A DNA stretch of 64,000 bases, taken from positions 1-64,000 of the forward strand of contig NZ_VLNY01000004.1 of NCBI RefSeq assembly GCF_008297975.1, given 5' to 3'. Each line of letters opens with the position of its first letter. The stretch's first letter is position 1. The DNA comes from Antrihabitans cavernicola (GTDB lineage Bacteria; Actinomycetota; Actinomycetes; Mycobacteriales; Mycobacteriaceae). Shown here piece by piece: positions 34,933-45,540 of this stretch. The notes beneath the pieces were generated by a model that saw only the letters and a list, made by a program, of their open reading frames with translations, was not told where the DNA came from and did not search any database. Made by a program: the position numbers and the translations under genes.

Positions 34933-35205
34933 ATGGCAGTTACCGTGTCCATTCCCACCATTCTCCGCACCTACACCGACGGCGAAAAGCGCGTCGAGGC
35001 AACGGGTTCCACATTGTCCGCCGTCATCGACGATCTGGATGCCAACCACGGCGGTCTCAAGGAACGCCTGCTCAACGATGGCAAGCTGCATCGCTTCGTC
35101 AACGTCTACGTCAACGACGAGGACGTTCGGTTCTCCGGTGGACTCGACACCACGGTCGCCGATGGCGACAGCGTCACCATCCTCCCGGCTGTCGCGGGCG
35201 GCTGA
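34933..35205 (+). CDS. cysO: CysO sulfur-carrier protein
   Basis: 90-residue ubiquitin-like (ThiS/MoaD family) carrier ending in Gly-Gly, whose C-terminus is converted to a thiocarboxylate and donates sulfur to CysM. The ILPAVAGG terminus is exact for the family. AGGAG lies seven bases ahead of the ATG. Operon with mec upstream and cysM six bases downstream. Confidence 0.96.
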   Translation: MAVTVSIPTILRTYTDGEKRVEATGSTLSAVIDDLDANHGGLKERLLNDGKLHRFVNVYVNDEDVRFSGGLDTTVADGDSVTILPAVAGG

Positions 35206-36174
<969 letters not shown>

Positions 36175-36187
36175 GGAGCTGACGAAG

Positions 36188-36916
36188 ATGACGGGAAGTA
36201 TGGGTCCGTCCTTCGACCCCGCCCGAATCGATGCCATTCGCGCATCGCTCGACAAGTCCTCCTCGGCGACGACCCGTCCTGCCGTCAATGCCCCCTCGAA
36301 CCCGCCGACCTCGATGAAACCGCCGCGCGACGGTCGCCCGCTCTGGATGCAGGCCGCCGCGATCATCGTCGCGTTCACCGTGTTGCTCTACGCCATCGAA
36401 GCGGTCGACGTGCTCGCCAATCACCGGCTCGATCAGGCCGGCGTCGAGCCCCGCGAGGTCGACGGCCTTTGGGGAATCCTGTTCGCGCCGATGCTGCACT
36501 TCGGCTGGGGGCATCTGATTGCCAACACGATTCCCATGCTGGTGCTCGGCTTCCTGTCGTTGATGGCGGGTATTGCCCGCGGAATCACCGCTACCGCCGT
36601 GGTGTGGATCGTCGGCGGTATCGGCACCTGGCTGACCGGCGGATCGGGCAGCGTCCACATCGGAGCGTCGGTGCTGATCTTCGGCTGGCTGACGTTCTTG
36701 CTGGCGCGGGGCATTTTCAATCGCTCCGCGATGCAGATCCTCATCGGTCTGGTCGTCCTGGTGTTCTACGGCAGCCTGCTGTGGGGCGTGCTGCCCAGCG
36801 ATCCGAGAATTTCCTGGCAGGGTCATCTGTTCGGCGCGATAGGCGGGCTGATCGCGGCCTGGGTGCTGTCCTCGGATCAGCGCGCAGCGAGGCGCAAACC
36901 CGCCGTTGCCGGCTGA
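36188..36916 (+). CDS. rhomboid family intramembrane serine protease
   Basis: 242 residues: a soluble N-terminus of about 50, then six membrane helices. The catalytic serine S161 sits in HIGASV (normally GxSx) and H213 in WQGHLFGAIGG; the L1-loop tract HFGWGHLIAN is also present. It cleaves substrates within the membrane; none is known here. Corresponds to Rv1337. The ATG at 36188 follows GGAG at a slightly long spacing; an ATG four codons in is possible. In M. tuberculosis the next gene is murI, which is missing here. Confidence 0.9.
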   Translation: MTGSMGPSFDPARIDAIRASLDKSSSATTRPAVNAPSNPPTSMKPPRDGRPLWMQAAAIIVAFTVLLYAIEAVDVLANHRLDQAGVEPREVDGLWGILFAPMLHFGWGHLIANTIPMLVLGFLSLMAGIARGITATAVVWIVGGIGTWLTGGSGSVHIGASVLIFGWLTFLLARGIFNRSAMQILIGLVVLVFYGSLLWGVLPSDPRISWQGHLFGAIGGLIAAWVLSSDQRAARRKPAVAG

Positions 36917-37046
36917 TTGCCCTTCTCGCGTTTCAACTGTTGTCTGTGTCTGGCGGTACCGGGTCAGGTCACATTTCCGCGGCATTTGTGAAGTCACCCC
37001 GACGAATCTCGGGGAAGCTTTTTGGCGCCGCCCAGATCGTGGCAGC
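36917..37046 (+). other. intergenic region where murI would be expected
   Basis: 130 bases with no reading frame. M. tuberculosis has murI (glutamate racemase) between the rhomboid gene and Rv1339; no remnant is seen here. It holds a hairpin-plus-T-run terminator. Confidence 0.7.
36997..37023 (+). terminator. Rho-independent terminator-like hairpin
   Basis: CCCCGA and TCGGGG form a six-base stem with a six-base loop, followed by aagcttttt. It would end transcription of the cysM-rhomboid group or attenuate expression of the next gene. Confidence 0.6.
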
Positions 37047-37820
37047 ATGGCGGTTATGCGTCTTACCGTCCTCGGGTGTTCGGGCAGTGTCTCCGGCCCG
37101 GATTCCGCTGCGTCGGGATATCTACTGACCGCACCGGACATGACACCCGTGGTCGTCGACTTCGGTCCGGGCGTGCTCGGCGTTCTGCAGCGCCATGCAG
37201 ATCCCGGCGAGGTTTCGGTTTTTCTGACGCACCTCCATGCCGACCATTGCCTCGACCTCCCTGGCTTGTTGGTGTGGCGGCGCTACCACCCGAACCCGCC
37301 GACGGGGAGGGCGGTGGTCTATGGGCCCTCGGATACCTCCCTGCGCATCGGGAACGCGTCCGCGGAGGTCGGTGGCGAAACCGACGACTGGTCGGACACG
37401 ATCGATCTGCGGCCGTGGCAAGCGGGTGTCTCCGTCGACTTCGGCGGTGGCAATTCGGTGACGCCGATGCGCATGGACCATCCGCCCGAGTCGTATGGAT
37501 TGCGGTTCGCCACGGATTCCGGACGCACTTTCGTCTACACCGGTGACACCGGGATCTGCGACATGGTCGTCGATCTTGCGCGCGGAGCCGACGTCCTGTT
37601 GGCGGAGGCATCGTGGACCCATGACCCGCCGAATCGTCCGCCGGGCGTTCACCTTTCCGGAACCGAGGCAGGGCAGGTCGCTGCTCGCGCCGGGGTGGGG
37701 GAGTTGCTACTCACCCACATTCCGCCGTGGACGTCCCGCGAGGATGTGATCGCCGAAGCGAAGGCCGAATTCTCCGGACCCGTGCATGCTGTTTCACCCG
37801 GCGAGGTCTTCGATCTCTGA
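37047..37820 (+). CDS. metallo-beta-lactamase-fold cyclic nucleotide phosphodiesterase (Rv1339-like)
   Basis: 257 residues of the MBL fold with metal motif H62, H64, D66, H67 (THLHADH) and later histidine/aspartate ligands (YTGDTG, THIPPW). M. tuberculosis Rv1339, its collinear counterpart, has been characterised as an atypical class II cAMP phosphodiesterase, so hydrolysis of cAMP is the expected role. The window also encodes a cAMP-forming cyclase. Start uncertain between ATG at 37047 and ATG at 37056 (MRLTVLGCSGS); no clear ribosome site. Confidence 0.88.
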   Translation: MAVMRLTVLGCSGSVSGPDSAASGYLLTAPDMTPVVVDFGPGVLGVLQRHADPGEVSVFLTHLHADHCLDLPGLLVWRRYHPNPPTGRAVVYGPSDTSLRIGNASAEVGGETDDWSDTIDLRPWQAGVSVDFGGGNSVTPMRMDHPPESYGLRFATDSGRTFVYTGDTGICDMVVDLARGADVLLAEASWTHDPPNRPPGVHLSGTEAGQVAARAGVGELLLTHIPPWTSREDVIAEAKAEFSGPVHAVSPGEVFDL

Positions 37821-37827
37821 GTGCGGC

Positions 37828-37833
37828 TAGGCT
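37828..37833 (+). promoter_or_regulatory. -10 element of a likely leaderless rph promoter
   Basis: TAGGCT ends six bases before the rph GTG in the 19-base gap after the phosphodiesterase gene. Confidence 0.5.
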
Positions 37834-37839
37834 TTTGTC

Positions 37840-38622
37840 GTGTCGAGAAGAGCCGATGGCAGGGCGGACGACGAGCTCCGCGAAATCCGTATCACCCGTG
37901 GATTCACCGATCACCCAGCAGGTTCCGTGCTGGTGGAGTTCGGTAAGACCAGGGTGATGTGCACAGCCAGCGTCGAGGCCGACGTGCCGCGTTGGCGGAA
38001 GGGATCGGGGCTGGGGTGGTTGACCGCCGAGTACGCGATGCTTCCCGCGGCGACCCACACCCGTAGCGGCCGCGAGTCCGTCAAGGGCAAGGTCGGTGGG
38101 CGTACCCAGGAGATCAGCAGGCTGGTCGGGCGCTCCCTGCGTGCATGCATCGACCTCGCAGCGATCGGTGAGAACACCATCGCCATCGACTGCGACGTGC
38201 TCCAAGCCGACGGCGGCACCCGGACCGCGGCGATCACCGGTGCGTACGTGGCCCTTTCGGATGCCGTGACCTACCTGCGGGCCGCCGACAAGCTGGCGGA
38301 CCCGCAACCGATCTCGTGTGCCATCGCCGCAGTCAGCGTCGGCGTCGTCGACGGTCGCGTCCGCCTCGATCTGCCGTACGAAGAGGATTCGCGCGCCGAG
38401 GTGGACATGAACGTCGTCGCGACCGACACCGGAACGCTGGTCGAGATCCAGGGCACGGGTGAGGGCGCGACCTTCCCGCGGTCGACCTTGGACAAGATGC
38501 TCGACCTGGCGTTCGCCGGTGCCGAGCAGTTGTTCGTCGTTCAGAAAGAAGCGCTGGCGCTGCCGTACCCCGGCATCTTGCCCGAGCCGAAGGAGCCGGC
38601 GAAGAAGAAGTTCGGTGCCTGA
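37840..38622 (+). CDS. rph: ribonuclease PH
   Basis: Phosphorolytic 3'-5' exoribonuclease that trims tRNA 3' ends. The 260 residues have the RNase PH core: [16 protein letters not shown], the RSLRACIDL stretch, and the phosphate-site segment [18 protein letters not shown]. Collinear with Rv1340. The GTG start has TAGGCT six bases upstream. Its last eight bases overlap the rdgB start, so the two are coupled. Confidence 0.96.
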   Translation: MSRRADGRADDELREIRITRGFTDHPAGSVLVEFGKTRVMCTASVEADVPRWRKGSGLGWLTAEYAMLPAATHTRSGRESVKGKVGGRTQEISRLVGRSLRACIDLAAIGENTIAIDCDVLQADGGTRTAAITGAYVALSDAVTYLRAADKLADPQPISCAIAAVSVGVVDGRVRLDLPYEEDSRAEVDMNVVATDTGTLVEIQGTGEGATFPRSTLDKMLDLAFAGAEQLFVVQKEALALPYPGILPEPKEPAKKKFGA

Positions 38623-39232
38623 CTCGGGTGGCAGGCGACTTCTCGTCGCAAGTCGGAATCCGAAGAAGCTCAACGAGCTTCGCCGGGTTCTCGCGGAAAG
38701 CGGTGTCGTCGGAATCGAATTGGTGGGCCTCGACGAGGTGGCGCCGTTCGACGAGACGCCCGAAACAGGAGCGACGTTCGAAGCGAACGCAGTTGTCAAG
38801 GCCCGAGACGGTGCAGCTGCCACCGGGTTGGCTTGCGTTGCCGATGATTCCGGGTTGGAAGTCGATGCCCTCAACTCGATGCCGGGCGTCCTGTCGGCGC
38901 GTTGGTCGGGCACCCATGGTGACGACGACGCGAACACGACCCTGCTGCTTGCGCAACTCGCCGACGTTCCCGACATCCGTCGTGGCGCGCGATTCGTATC
39001 GGCGTGCGCGTTGGTGACGCCGGACGGCGACAAGATCGTCGTGCGCGGCGAGTGGACGGGCACCATCACACGGGAGCCGCGGGGAGACGGCGGATTCGGC
39101 TACGACCCCATCTTCGTTCCCACCGGCGGCAACCGCACTTCGGCGGAGCTCACGCCTGCCGAGAAGGATGCCGAGTCACACCGCGGGCGTGCACTGCGTC
39201 AGCTCGTGCCGTCGCTCGCTGCGTTGGTGTAG
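38615..39232 (+). CDS. rdgB: non-canonical purine NTP pyrophosphatase (RdgB/HAM1)
   Basis: Hydrolyses dITP, ITP and XTP to monophosphates to keep damaged purines out of nucleic acids. The 205 residues open [15 protein letters not shown] and carry the metal/base residues in [11 protein letters not shown], the SARWSG strand and GGFGYDPIF near the C-terminus. Collinear with Rv1341. GTG at 38615 lies inside the 3' end of rph; the frame itself starts earlier but only as a shadow of rph. Confidence 0.94.
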   Translation: MPDSGGRRLLVASRNPKKLNELRRVLAESGVVGIELVGLDEVAPFDETPETGATFEANAVVKARDGAAATGLACVADDSGLEVDALNSMPGVLSARWSGTHGDDDANTTLLLAQLADVPDIRRGARFVSACALVTPDGDKIVVRGEWTGTITREPRGDGGFGYDPIFVPTGGNRTSAELTPAEKDAESHRGRALRQLVPSLAALV

Positions 39233-39251
39233 TGCTGTGTTGGTTTAGCGC

Positions 39252-39605
39252 CTAGACGTTGAAGTCGCGCTTGACCTGAGCTGTCCGGCGATGCTCGATG
39301 ACGAATGACAGGAACGGGATGGTTCCCGCGAGCAGGGTCCCCACCGTGCGCAGCGCAGGCCAGCGAACCTTTACGGCCAGGTCGATCGTCATGATCAGGT
39401 AGACGAAGTACACCCACCCGTGCACCACGGCGATCCAACTGGGCGTGTGCACGCCGAAGCCGTATTTGACGATGATGTCGACGGTCAGCACCAGCAGCCA
39501 GATGCCTGTGGCGTAGGCGAGAACTCGATAACGCAGCAGCGAACTCGCGATCTTCTTGTTGGTCTGGCTCGCGGGTGCTGTCGCGCTGTCCTGACTCGCC
39601 GTCAC
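39252..39605 (-). CDS. DUF3817 family membrane protein
   Basis: 117 residues with three membrane segments and the family pattern (RYRVLAYATGIWLL, VHGWVYFVYL, GTIPFLSFVIEHR). It is the collinear counterpart of Rv1342c and paralogous to the copy at 6763-7131. Its ATG overlaps the stop of the upstream lprD-like gene, so both are one transcript. Function unknown. Confidence 0.85.
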   Translation of the reverse strand: MTASQDSATAPASQTNKKIASSLLRYRVLAYATGIWLLVLTVDIIVKYGFGVHTPSWIAVVHGWVYFVYLIMTIDLAVKVRWPALRTVGTLLAGTIPFLSFVIEHRRTAQVKRDFNV

Positions 39606-40018
39606 TTGGTGCTCCTATCGGTCTCGCGAGCCGAGAGCTCCGCGAGGTATCGGTTGTACTCCCGCATCTGCGGGTCTTGGTCGTCGCGTGCAGCACTGGG
39701 ACGCTCGGGCAACAGGCCGACGGGTACTTCGCGAACGACGACCTTCTTCTTCGGCGTGCTCGATGGATCTTCGGCCTCGTCTTCGAGTTGCACAAATCGG
39801 CGGTAGGCATAGACGACAAATCCGGCGAACAGCGGCCATTGCAGCGCGTAGCCGAGGTTCTGGCCGGTCCCGCCCGCCGATTCGAAGCGTGTCCACTGCC
39901 ACCAACCGAGCGCAAGACAGCCCAGCGAGGCGACGATCACGAGGATGATCAGCGACGCACGGTGCCGACGTCGGCCATGATCGGCCGCGTCTGCATTGCG
40001 TTCGGTTGCACTCGTCAT
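39602..40018 (-). CDS. lprD: LprD-like membrane protein
   Basis: 138 residues: a basic N-terminus, a hydrophobic segment ending in SLGC that resembles a lipobox (about residues 21-36), a second membrane stretch (YALQWPLFAGFVVYAYR) and a cytoplasmic tail ending EYNRYLAELSA. This order matches M. tuberculosis LprD (Rv1343c). Whether the cysteine is lipidated is doubtful because the sequence GCLALGWWQW runs on like an ordinary helix; a bitopic or hairpin membrane protein is equally possible. TATCTT lies eight bases ahead of the ATG. Confidence 0.82.
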   Translation of the reverse strand: MTSATERNADAADHGRRRHRASLIILVIVASLGCLALGWWQWTRFESAGGTGQNLGYALQWPLFAGFVVYAYRRFVQLEDEAEDPSSTPKKKVVVREVPVGLLPERPSAARDDQDPQMREYNRYLAELSARETDRSTK

Positions 40019-40085
40019 CGACTACGAAGATACCGGTGGGTCGCTGGTGAGACTATTCGTGGTGGTATGACATGAATCGCCACTG

Positions 40086-40167
40086 TGCGCGAGGGGGGAC
40101 TTGAACCCCCACGTCCGTTGGACACCACATCCTAAGTGTGGCGCGTCTGCCATTCCGCCACTCGCGC
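40086..40167 (-). tRNA. tRNA-Leu (anticodon UAG)
   Basis: Read on the minus strand: acceptor GCGCGAG pairs with CTCGCGC, the anticodon stem CCACA/TGTGG closes the loop CTTAGGA with anticodon TAG, a long variable arm typical of class II leucine tRNAs follows, and the T loop is GTTCAAG. It reads CUA and neighbouring CUN codons. It stands alone between the lprD group and a frameshifted PfpI gene, at the edge where collinearity with M. tuberculosis ends. Confidence 0.92.
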
Positions 40168-40214
40168 GCGAGCAAAGCTTACGCCACGAGGTCGGACGGT
40201 TCCGATGCGTGCAG

Positions 40215-40966
40215 TCAACTGGCGGTCAGTCTCCGTCGCGTCCGCGCCTTCTTGATCGCACCGGTCCAGGCCAGCTGAGCCATCGCTGCCGACTCGCGAA
40301 CCATGGCGGTCGGATTTGCGACACCGATCTCTGCGCCCTGGCGCGCGAACAGCATCGCGACCTTGCGCTTGGTCGCTGCGGATGCCTTGCTGAGATGACC
40401 GCTGTCGAAGGGCGGTTGGGGGTCGTATTCGATGGCCAATTGGATTGCTTCCGCGACCTCTTGTCCCGCGATTTCGGCTGCAAGCCATAGCCCGAGGTCG
40501 ATCCCTGCGAGACGCCCGCTGCCGTGACGATCTTGCCGACTTGCACGATCCGCTGGTCACGCTGCACCTGTGCGCCGAGCCCCGCCAGAGCCGAATGTGC
40601 CATCCAGTGGCCGGTCGCGGGCTTTCCGTCGAGCAGACCTGCCGTCGCGAGGACCAACGATCCGGTACAGACGGATGCAGTCCACGTCGTCGTCTCGTGT
40701 GCCTTCCGCACCCAGTCGAGCACGACCTTGTCGGCGGCGACTGTCGCAGCTGTCGACGAACCGCCGATGAGAAGTACATCGGGCGTAGGGGTTTCGTCGA
40801 AGGAATGTGTTGCACCCAGGATCAGCACGCCACTGTCGGTGGTGATCGGACCGGGCTCTTTCCAGACGAACCGAAGATCCACGCCCGGCAGCAATCGCAG
40901 CACCTCGTACGGCCCGATCGCGTCGAGCGCGGTCATCCCCGGATAGAGCACAATTGCGATTTGCAT
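40215..40966 (-). pseudogene. DJ-1/PfpI family gene (GlxA/isonitrile-hydratase-like) with a -1 frameshift
   Basis: The first ~150 residues read as a good DJ-1/PfpI domain with nucleophile elbow cysteine C100 (ASVCTGSL) and HW downstream. After VTAAGVS the frame turns into unrelated arginine-rich sequence, while the correct continuation ([14 protein letters not shown]... to a TGA at 40215) lies in another frame. One missing base near 40508 (TCGCAGGG where TCGGCAGGG is expected on the coding strand) restores one 250-residue protein. Either a genuine null allele or a sequencing/assembly error. A GAGAGGA site precedes the ATG, so the start is sound. Confidence 0.82.
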
Positions 40967-40976
40967 GCTGGTCCTC

Positions 40977-41837
40977 TCAGATTCCGATGGACAACGCTAT
41001 GGCGTTCATCTTGCGCGGAGCAATCATGGACAGCAGCTGGGTGTAGCGCGCGAAGATCGGTTCGACTGTGCTCGGTCTGGTCTCGATCGCGTGCAGGATC
41101 CATTCGGCGGCCACCTCGGGAGTCAGCGCGGGCATTGCCGCGTAGTCCTCGGTCGGGGCGATCATGGGTGTGCGCACGAGTGGGTAGTGAACGGTCGTGA
41201 CACACACGCCGGTCGATGCCAATTCGGCATCGAGGCTGCGACCGAACGCGGTGAGTGCGGCTTTCGATGCGTGATAGGCGGTGAATCTGGGCATCGTGCC
41301 TGCGGGAACGCCCCACGTGCCGACGTTGATGATGTGACCGGACTTCCGTTCGATCATCGCCGGGAGCAACGCCAACGTCAGTTCCACGGGTGCAAGATAA
41401 TTCAGTCGTGCAGTTCGCTCGTAGTCGTGGAATCGGTGCACGGCGTCTGCTGCTCGGCGGCGGATGGAATGCCCGGCGTTGTTGACCAGTACGTCGGGGA
41501 TCCAGTCGATGTCGTGGAGATGGCGTACCAATCGGGCGACGTCCGTCGAGTCCGAGAGATCGCAGGTAGCGAACTGTGCTGTTCCACCGGCCTTCTCGAC
41601 TTCGACGCACGTCGCTTTCAGCTCGTCCTGCGATCTGGCCACCACCAACACCGATGCGCCGTGCTCACCGAGCAGAACGGCGAGAGCACGCCCGATTCCC
41701 GACGATCCGCCGGTCACCAAGCAGCGCCTGCCACGCAGGTCCGGCCCACCGCGGACACTGCGCCGAATGCCGTCGATTCGGTGGGTGATTACCGCGCGAT
41801 CGGAGGCGGCTTGCAAGAGCCAGCGTGTCGGGTCCAT
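40977..41837 (-). CDS. short-chain dehydrogenase/reductase
   Basis: 286 residues: a 35-residue N-terminal extension, then TGGSSGIG (G43-G49), NNAG near 119-122 and the YxxxK pair Y188/K192. The region that normally carries the catalytic serine (N-V/I-S-S) reads NVGTWG, so serine is replaced by threonine or lost and activity may be altered. Several actinobacterial SDRs of this build act on long-chain or membrane-associated lipids. The ATG at 41837 has a GAGTGAG region; the longer frame upstream is a shadow of the ABC permease gene. Nine bases from the PfpI gene, 20 from the permease stop, so it may share their transcript. Confidence 0.85.
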   Translation of the reverse strand: MDPTRWLLQAASDRAVITHRIDGIRRSVRGGPDLRGRRCLVTGGSSGIGRALAVLLGEHGASVLVVARSQDELKATCVEVEKAGGTAQFATCDLSDSTDVARLVRHLHDIDWIPDVLVNNAGHSIRRRAADAVHRFHDYERTARLNYLAPVELTLALLPAMIERKSGHIINVGTWGVPAGTMPRFTAYHASKAALTAFGRSLDAELASTGVCVTTVHYPLVRTPMIAPTEDYAAMPALTPEVAAEWILHAIETRPSTVEPIFARYTQLLSMIAPRKMNAIALSIGI

Positions 41838-41857
41838 GCGCTCACTCTGCCATCCGA

Positions 41858-44350
41858 CTACTCGGTGCCGATGGCGTCGACGACGTTCAACCGTGCGGCA
41901 CGAATCGCCGGCGGTATCGACCCGAGCAGACTCAGCAGCAGGGCTGCCCCCGCGAACACCACCATCAGCACCCGGGGGTGGTAGGCGACGTCGATGCTCA
42001 GGACGTCGGTGATCGCTCGGGCGTTGAGAACCTGCGTCGCAGCACCGATCGCGAGCCCCAACACCGCGCCGATCACACCGATCGCCACAGCTTCCGCGAG
42101 CACCGTGCGCAACGCGAATCGTCGACTCGAACCCATCGCCCGAAGCACACCGAGTTCGCGGCGACGTTCGAGCACCGACAGCATCAACGTGTTCAACAGG
42201 GCGATCGCAGCAACCAGGACGACGATCCATGTGATGGCGCCGGTCAACGCGGTGGCCTGCGCTATCGCCCCGCTCACGCCTGCAACGGCCTCGCTACCGG
42301 AAAAGACGTATACATTGTCCGGCACGGCGGCCCGGATCGCGGCTTGCACGCGGGCGGCATCGGCACCCGGTGCAACCATCACCTGCAGCACCGTCGAACC
42401 CGGCCTGTCGAACCACTGCTGCATTCGATCGAAATCTATTGCTGCAGTGCCGCTTATCGCTGCGAAGAACGGAACTACGGCGAGCACCGTCAGGTGTTGG
42501 CTCCCGTTGGGTGTGGGTAGATCGACAGCGCCGCCCGTCGAAACGCCGAGCGACCTGGCGACGTCGCGTGACAACACGATGCCGGTGCCCTCGCGTAGTC
42601 GCTCGCGGACCGCCGGGTCGAGCGAGCTGTAGATGGGTCCGTTCGCACCGCTCTGCAGCCCCTGGATCATCACCCGGTCGGATCCCAATGTCGCAAAAGC
42701 CATTTGGCCCGCGACCACCTTCGATACGCCGGGAGCGGAGCGAACGGCGGGAAGTACGTCGGCCGCCAGGATCGGCGAGGTGGGAAAGACCGCGGCGCTG
42801 GTGGAACTGACCCAGATATCCGTCTTGGCGAGGCCCGCGAACGAGTCGGTGGTGGAGTCGATGACGTCGTTGTTGGAGTTGTTGATCGTCACCGTCACTG
42901 TGACCGCAATCAAGACGGTCATCAATGTTGCCCACACGCGGCGCGGGGCACGCTCGATGGTCGTCGCAGCGAGAGTCCCTGGTGCGCCGAACAATCGGGC
43001 AGCCGCTGCCACCAAGGCGATAATCGGCCCGGTAAGAGCGAAGCACAGGGCCAACGCCGCGAGCAGCGACAACCCGATCGACCCGACGGACGCCTTGCCG
43101 AGATCCGACGTCGCGACGGCGACTGCGCCGCCCGCCAAGATCAAGCCGCAGGCAGCCGCGATTGCCAGCAGCGATCTGCTCGGCAGCGCCGATCGCGATG
43201 CCGCCACGGGGACCAGTGCTTCGATAGGTGCGACCCGGTACACCTGTTGACCCGCAAGTGCAGCTGCGGCAACGCAAGCGCAGACACAGACGGCCATCGC
43301 GGCCGGTACTGCATAGCCGGGAAGTATGAATTCGGTTCGGGTATCGACGGATTGGACGATCGCTTCCGGAAGCTGCCGAATTGCCGAGCGCCCCAGCATA
43401 ATTCCGAGTGCGGCACCGACCGCGCTGCCGAGCAATCCGAGCACCGCGGCTTCGGCGAGGACGTCTCGAAGTATCGCGCGTCGCTGTCCGCCGAGCGCGC
43501 GGAGCAGCGAAATGGCCGGCCTGCGCTGACTCAGAGCCATGCTCATCGTGTTGTAGATCAGGAACATGGTCACGACAAGCGCGGCGGATGCGGCCAACAA
43601 CGTGGAGTAGCGGAGAACGGCGATCCCTGCACCGGCCTGCGCGGCCCGAAAACTGGGTGTGGCGACAATTGCCCGACCGGCCACAGCGTTGCTGACCGCA
43701 GATCGCACGGTGGTCACATCGGCACCGGGCTTCGTTGTCAGCAAGACGGAATCGAGTCGACCGGCCCGATCGGTGATCTGCTGTGCCAGGGTCAGCGGTG
43801 CCAATACGAAATGTCCACCGTTCACCGTGTCGGCATCGGCGCCCGTCACCACCGCCGCGACGGTGACGGACTTCGAACCCAGCTCGAACACATCACCTTT
43901 CGCGTGCCCGGTACCCGTCCCGACCAGAACGCCGTTCGGAACACTCAGCAGTGCTCCCACATCGTGCGCGACGGCGTTCTGCATCGGAGTGTGCAGCGCC
44001 GTCCCGCGCTGGTCGGTTCCGATCAACAGAGTTCGATTCGTCGCCGATCCTAGGGTCATCCGCAGCATCGGCACCGCAGCGTCGACACCCGAAACGGTGC
44101 CGACCTTGTCCAGCAGGCTCTGATCGAAGCCGCCATCGGTGATCCCCGAGACCTCGAGATCCGCATTTCCACCGATCGCCGTCGTCAGGCGGTCGACGGA
44201 TCCCGTGATGGAGCCGGTGATTCCGAGTACCGCCACCAGCAGAGCGGCCGAAACGGCAACCACCGCAAGGGACATCAGGGTGCGGGCGCGATGTGTGGCG
44301 AATTCGCGAAGGTTGAAGATGCGCAGCCGGTCGAGGGCGGCGGGGATCAT
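41858..44350 (-). CDS. ABC transporter permease with two FtsX-like domains
   Basis: 830 residues. A first membrane helix (about 24-46) and large periplasmic MacB-type domain precede three helices (260-350), a central pair near 395-465, a second periplasmic domain (about 490-690) and three final helices. The duplicated FtsX layout is that of MacB/LolCDE-like mechanotransmission exporters that move lipoproteins, lipids or peptides. Start overlaps the ATPase gene stop. With the ATPase it makes a complete transporter; substrate unknown. Confidence 0.9.
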   Translation of the reverse strand: MIPAALDRLRIFNLREFATHRARTLMSLAVVAVSAALLVAVLGITGSITGSVDRLTTAIGGNADLEVSGITDGGFDQSLLDKVGTVSGVDAAVPMLRMTLGSATNRTLLIGTDQRGTALHTPMQNAVAHDVGALLSVPNGVLVGTGTGHAKGDVFELGSKSVTVAAVVTGADADTVNGGHFVLAPLTLAQQITDRAGRLDSVLLTTKPGADVTTVRSAVSNAVAGRAIVATPSFRAAQAGAGIAVLRYSTLLAASAALVVTMFLIYNTMSMALSQRRPAISLLRALGGQRRAILRDVLAEAAVLGLLGSAVGAALGIMLGRSAIRQLPEAIVQSVDTRTEFILPGYAVPAAMAVCVCACVAAAALAGQQVYRVAPIEALVPVAASRSALPSRSLLAIAAACGLILAGGAVAVATSDLGKASVGSIGLSLLAALALCFALTGPIIALVAAAARLFGAPGTLAATTIERAPRRVWATLMTVLIAVTVTVTINNSNNDVIDSTTDSFAGLAKTDIWVSSTSAAVFPTSPILAADVLPAVRSAPGVSKVVAGQMAFATLGSDRVMIQGLQSGANGPIYSSLDPAVRERLREGTGIVLSRDVARSLGVSTGGAVDLPTPNGSQHLTVLAVVPFFAAISGTAAIDFDRMQQWFDRPGSTVLQVMVAPGADAARVQAAIRAAVPDNVYVFSGSEAVAGVSGAIAQATALTGAITWIVVLVAAIALLNTLMLSVLERRRELGVLRAMGSSRRFALRTVLAEAVAIGVIGAVLGLAIGAATQVLNARAITDVLSIDVAYHPRVLMVVFAGAALLLSLLGSIPPAIRAARLNVVDAIGTE

Positions 44351-45054
44351 GCCCGCACTCGCGAACGAGCGGTGATCGACTCGTCCGATCCGACGAGCCC
44401 GTCGCGCAGTGTGATGACCCGATCGGTCGCTCGCGCGGCGTCGAGGTTGTGCGTCACCATGATTGCCGAACGTCGCGCGTCGGTGTCATGTGCGATGTCG
44501 CCCAACAGCTCCATGATCGCAGCACCCGTCGTCGAATCGAGATTGCCGGTTGGTTCGTCAGCCAGAATCAGGGGCGGATCCATCATCAACGCACGCGCGA
44601 TCGCAACACGCTGCATCTGGCCGCCGGACAACTCGGACGGCCGGTGCTCGGCGCGATTGCCGAGGCCGACAAGGTCCAGCAGCGCAAGTGCCGCCGGTTT
44701 GGCGGTGCGCAGCCGAACCCCGTCGAGCAGTGTGGGAACCGCCACGTTCTCCCATGCCGAGAGCGTGGGCAGCAAGTTGAAGAATTGAAAGATGAACCCG
44801 ACCTTGTGACGTCGAAACGCCGACTGCCGCTCGTCGTCGAGAGAGCCGATCTCCTCGCCCTCGAAACGAATCGAGCCGGAATCGGGGGAGTCGAGTGCAC
44901 CGAGCAGATGCAACAGCGTGCTCTTGCCCGCACCGGAGGGACCGACCACCGACACGAAGAGCCCACTCCCCACTTCGAGGCTGATGCCGTCCAGCGCGGT
45001 CACCTGCTGACCGCCGACACGATAGTGCCGAGTTACTTGCGTCAGTTCGATCAT
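44347..45054 (-). CDS. ABC transporter ATP-binding protein (MacB/LolD type)
   Basis: 235 residues with Walker [10 protein letters not shown] (about 39-47), Q loop ([16 protein letters not shown]), signature LSGGQMQR, Walker B ILADEPTG and H-loop histidine (VTHNL). This is the LolD/MacB family that partners with FtsX-type permeases. Its stop overlaps the permease ATG as ATGA. The C-terminal ~15 residues are extra and basic. Confidence 0.95.
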   Translation of the reverse strand: MIELTQVTRHYRVGGQQVTALDGISLEVGSGLFVSVVGPSGAGKSTLLHLLGALDSPDSGSIRFEGEEIGSLDDERQSAFRRHKVGFIFQFFNLLPTLSAWENVAVPTLLDGVRLRTAKPAALALLDLVGLGNRAEHRPSELSGGQMQRVAIARALMMDPPLILADEPTGNLDSTTGAAIMELLGDIAHDTDARRSAIMVTHNLDAARATDRVITLRDGLVGSDESITARSRVRA

Positions 45055-45081
45055 GACCGCCCCAGTTCTCGAATGCTGAAT

Positions 45082-45384
45082 TCATGCAATGGTTTTGAAC
45101 GAGGCATGCGCGTCGAGCACTGCCCTGAGCGCCGGCTGCTCGGCGACCAGTTCGTCCCACGCCTCGTTCGGCGAGCTGCAGTCGTACATCGCTTGATCGA
45201 GCTTGGCATTCAGGTGCGTAGTCCAGCGATGCTGCAGCGCGAGCAGCAGTCCCTCGACACCGCCGAACAGTCGGTGGACCTCGCTGAGATCGAGGGCGTC
45301 GAAAGCCTTCGACGGATCCGTTTCGGCGCGTTCGAGAATCGTCTCCAGCACGTCTCTGCGTTGATGTAATTCGTTCCAGGACAA
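45082..45384 (-). CDS. small conserved helical protein of unknown function
   Basis: 100 residues, predicted mostly alpha-helical and soluble (WNELHQRRDVLETILERAE, then LHRLFGGVEGLLLALQHRW-like helices). No known motif was recognised. Start chosen at TTG 45384 because GGAGG lies five bases upstream; an ATG at 45450 would add 22 basic residues but has a poor ribosome site. It lies between the ABC transporter genes and the two-component genes and could be an accessory to either. Confidence 0.6.
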   Translation of the reverse strand: MSWNELHQRRDVLETILERAETDPSKAFDALDLSEVHRLFGGVEGLLLALQHRWTTHLNAKLDQAMYDCSSPNEAWDELVAEQPALRAVLDAHASFKTIA

Positions 45385-45527
45385 GGTCGCCTCCGTTGCT
45401 CGTACTGTCGAAAACACTACGAAGCGATCGGGAAGCCGTCGCCGTGCCATGGTCGCGACTTTCTCTCCTACCGCAGGCGGAGGTTGGCAACCGCCCCGAG
45501 TCCGATGACCAGGCAGGATTTCCCCTC

Positions 45528-45533
45528 TAGGGT
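45528..45533 (+). promoter_or_regulatory. -10 element of the sensor kinase promoter
   Basis: TAGGGT ends seven bases before the ATG at 45541, favouring that start and a leaderless message. Confidence 0.45.
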
Positions 45534-45540
45534 GATGTGG

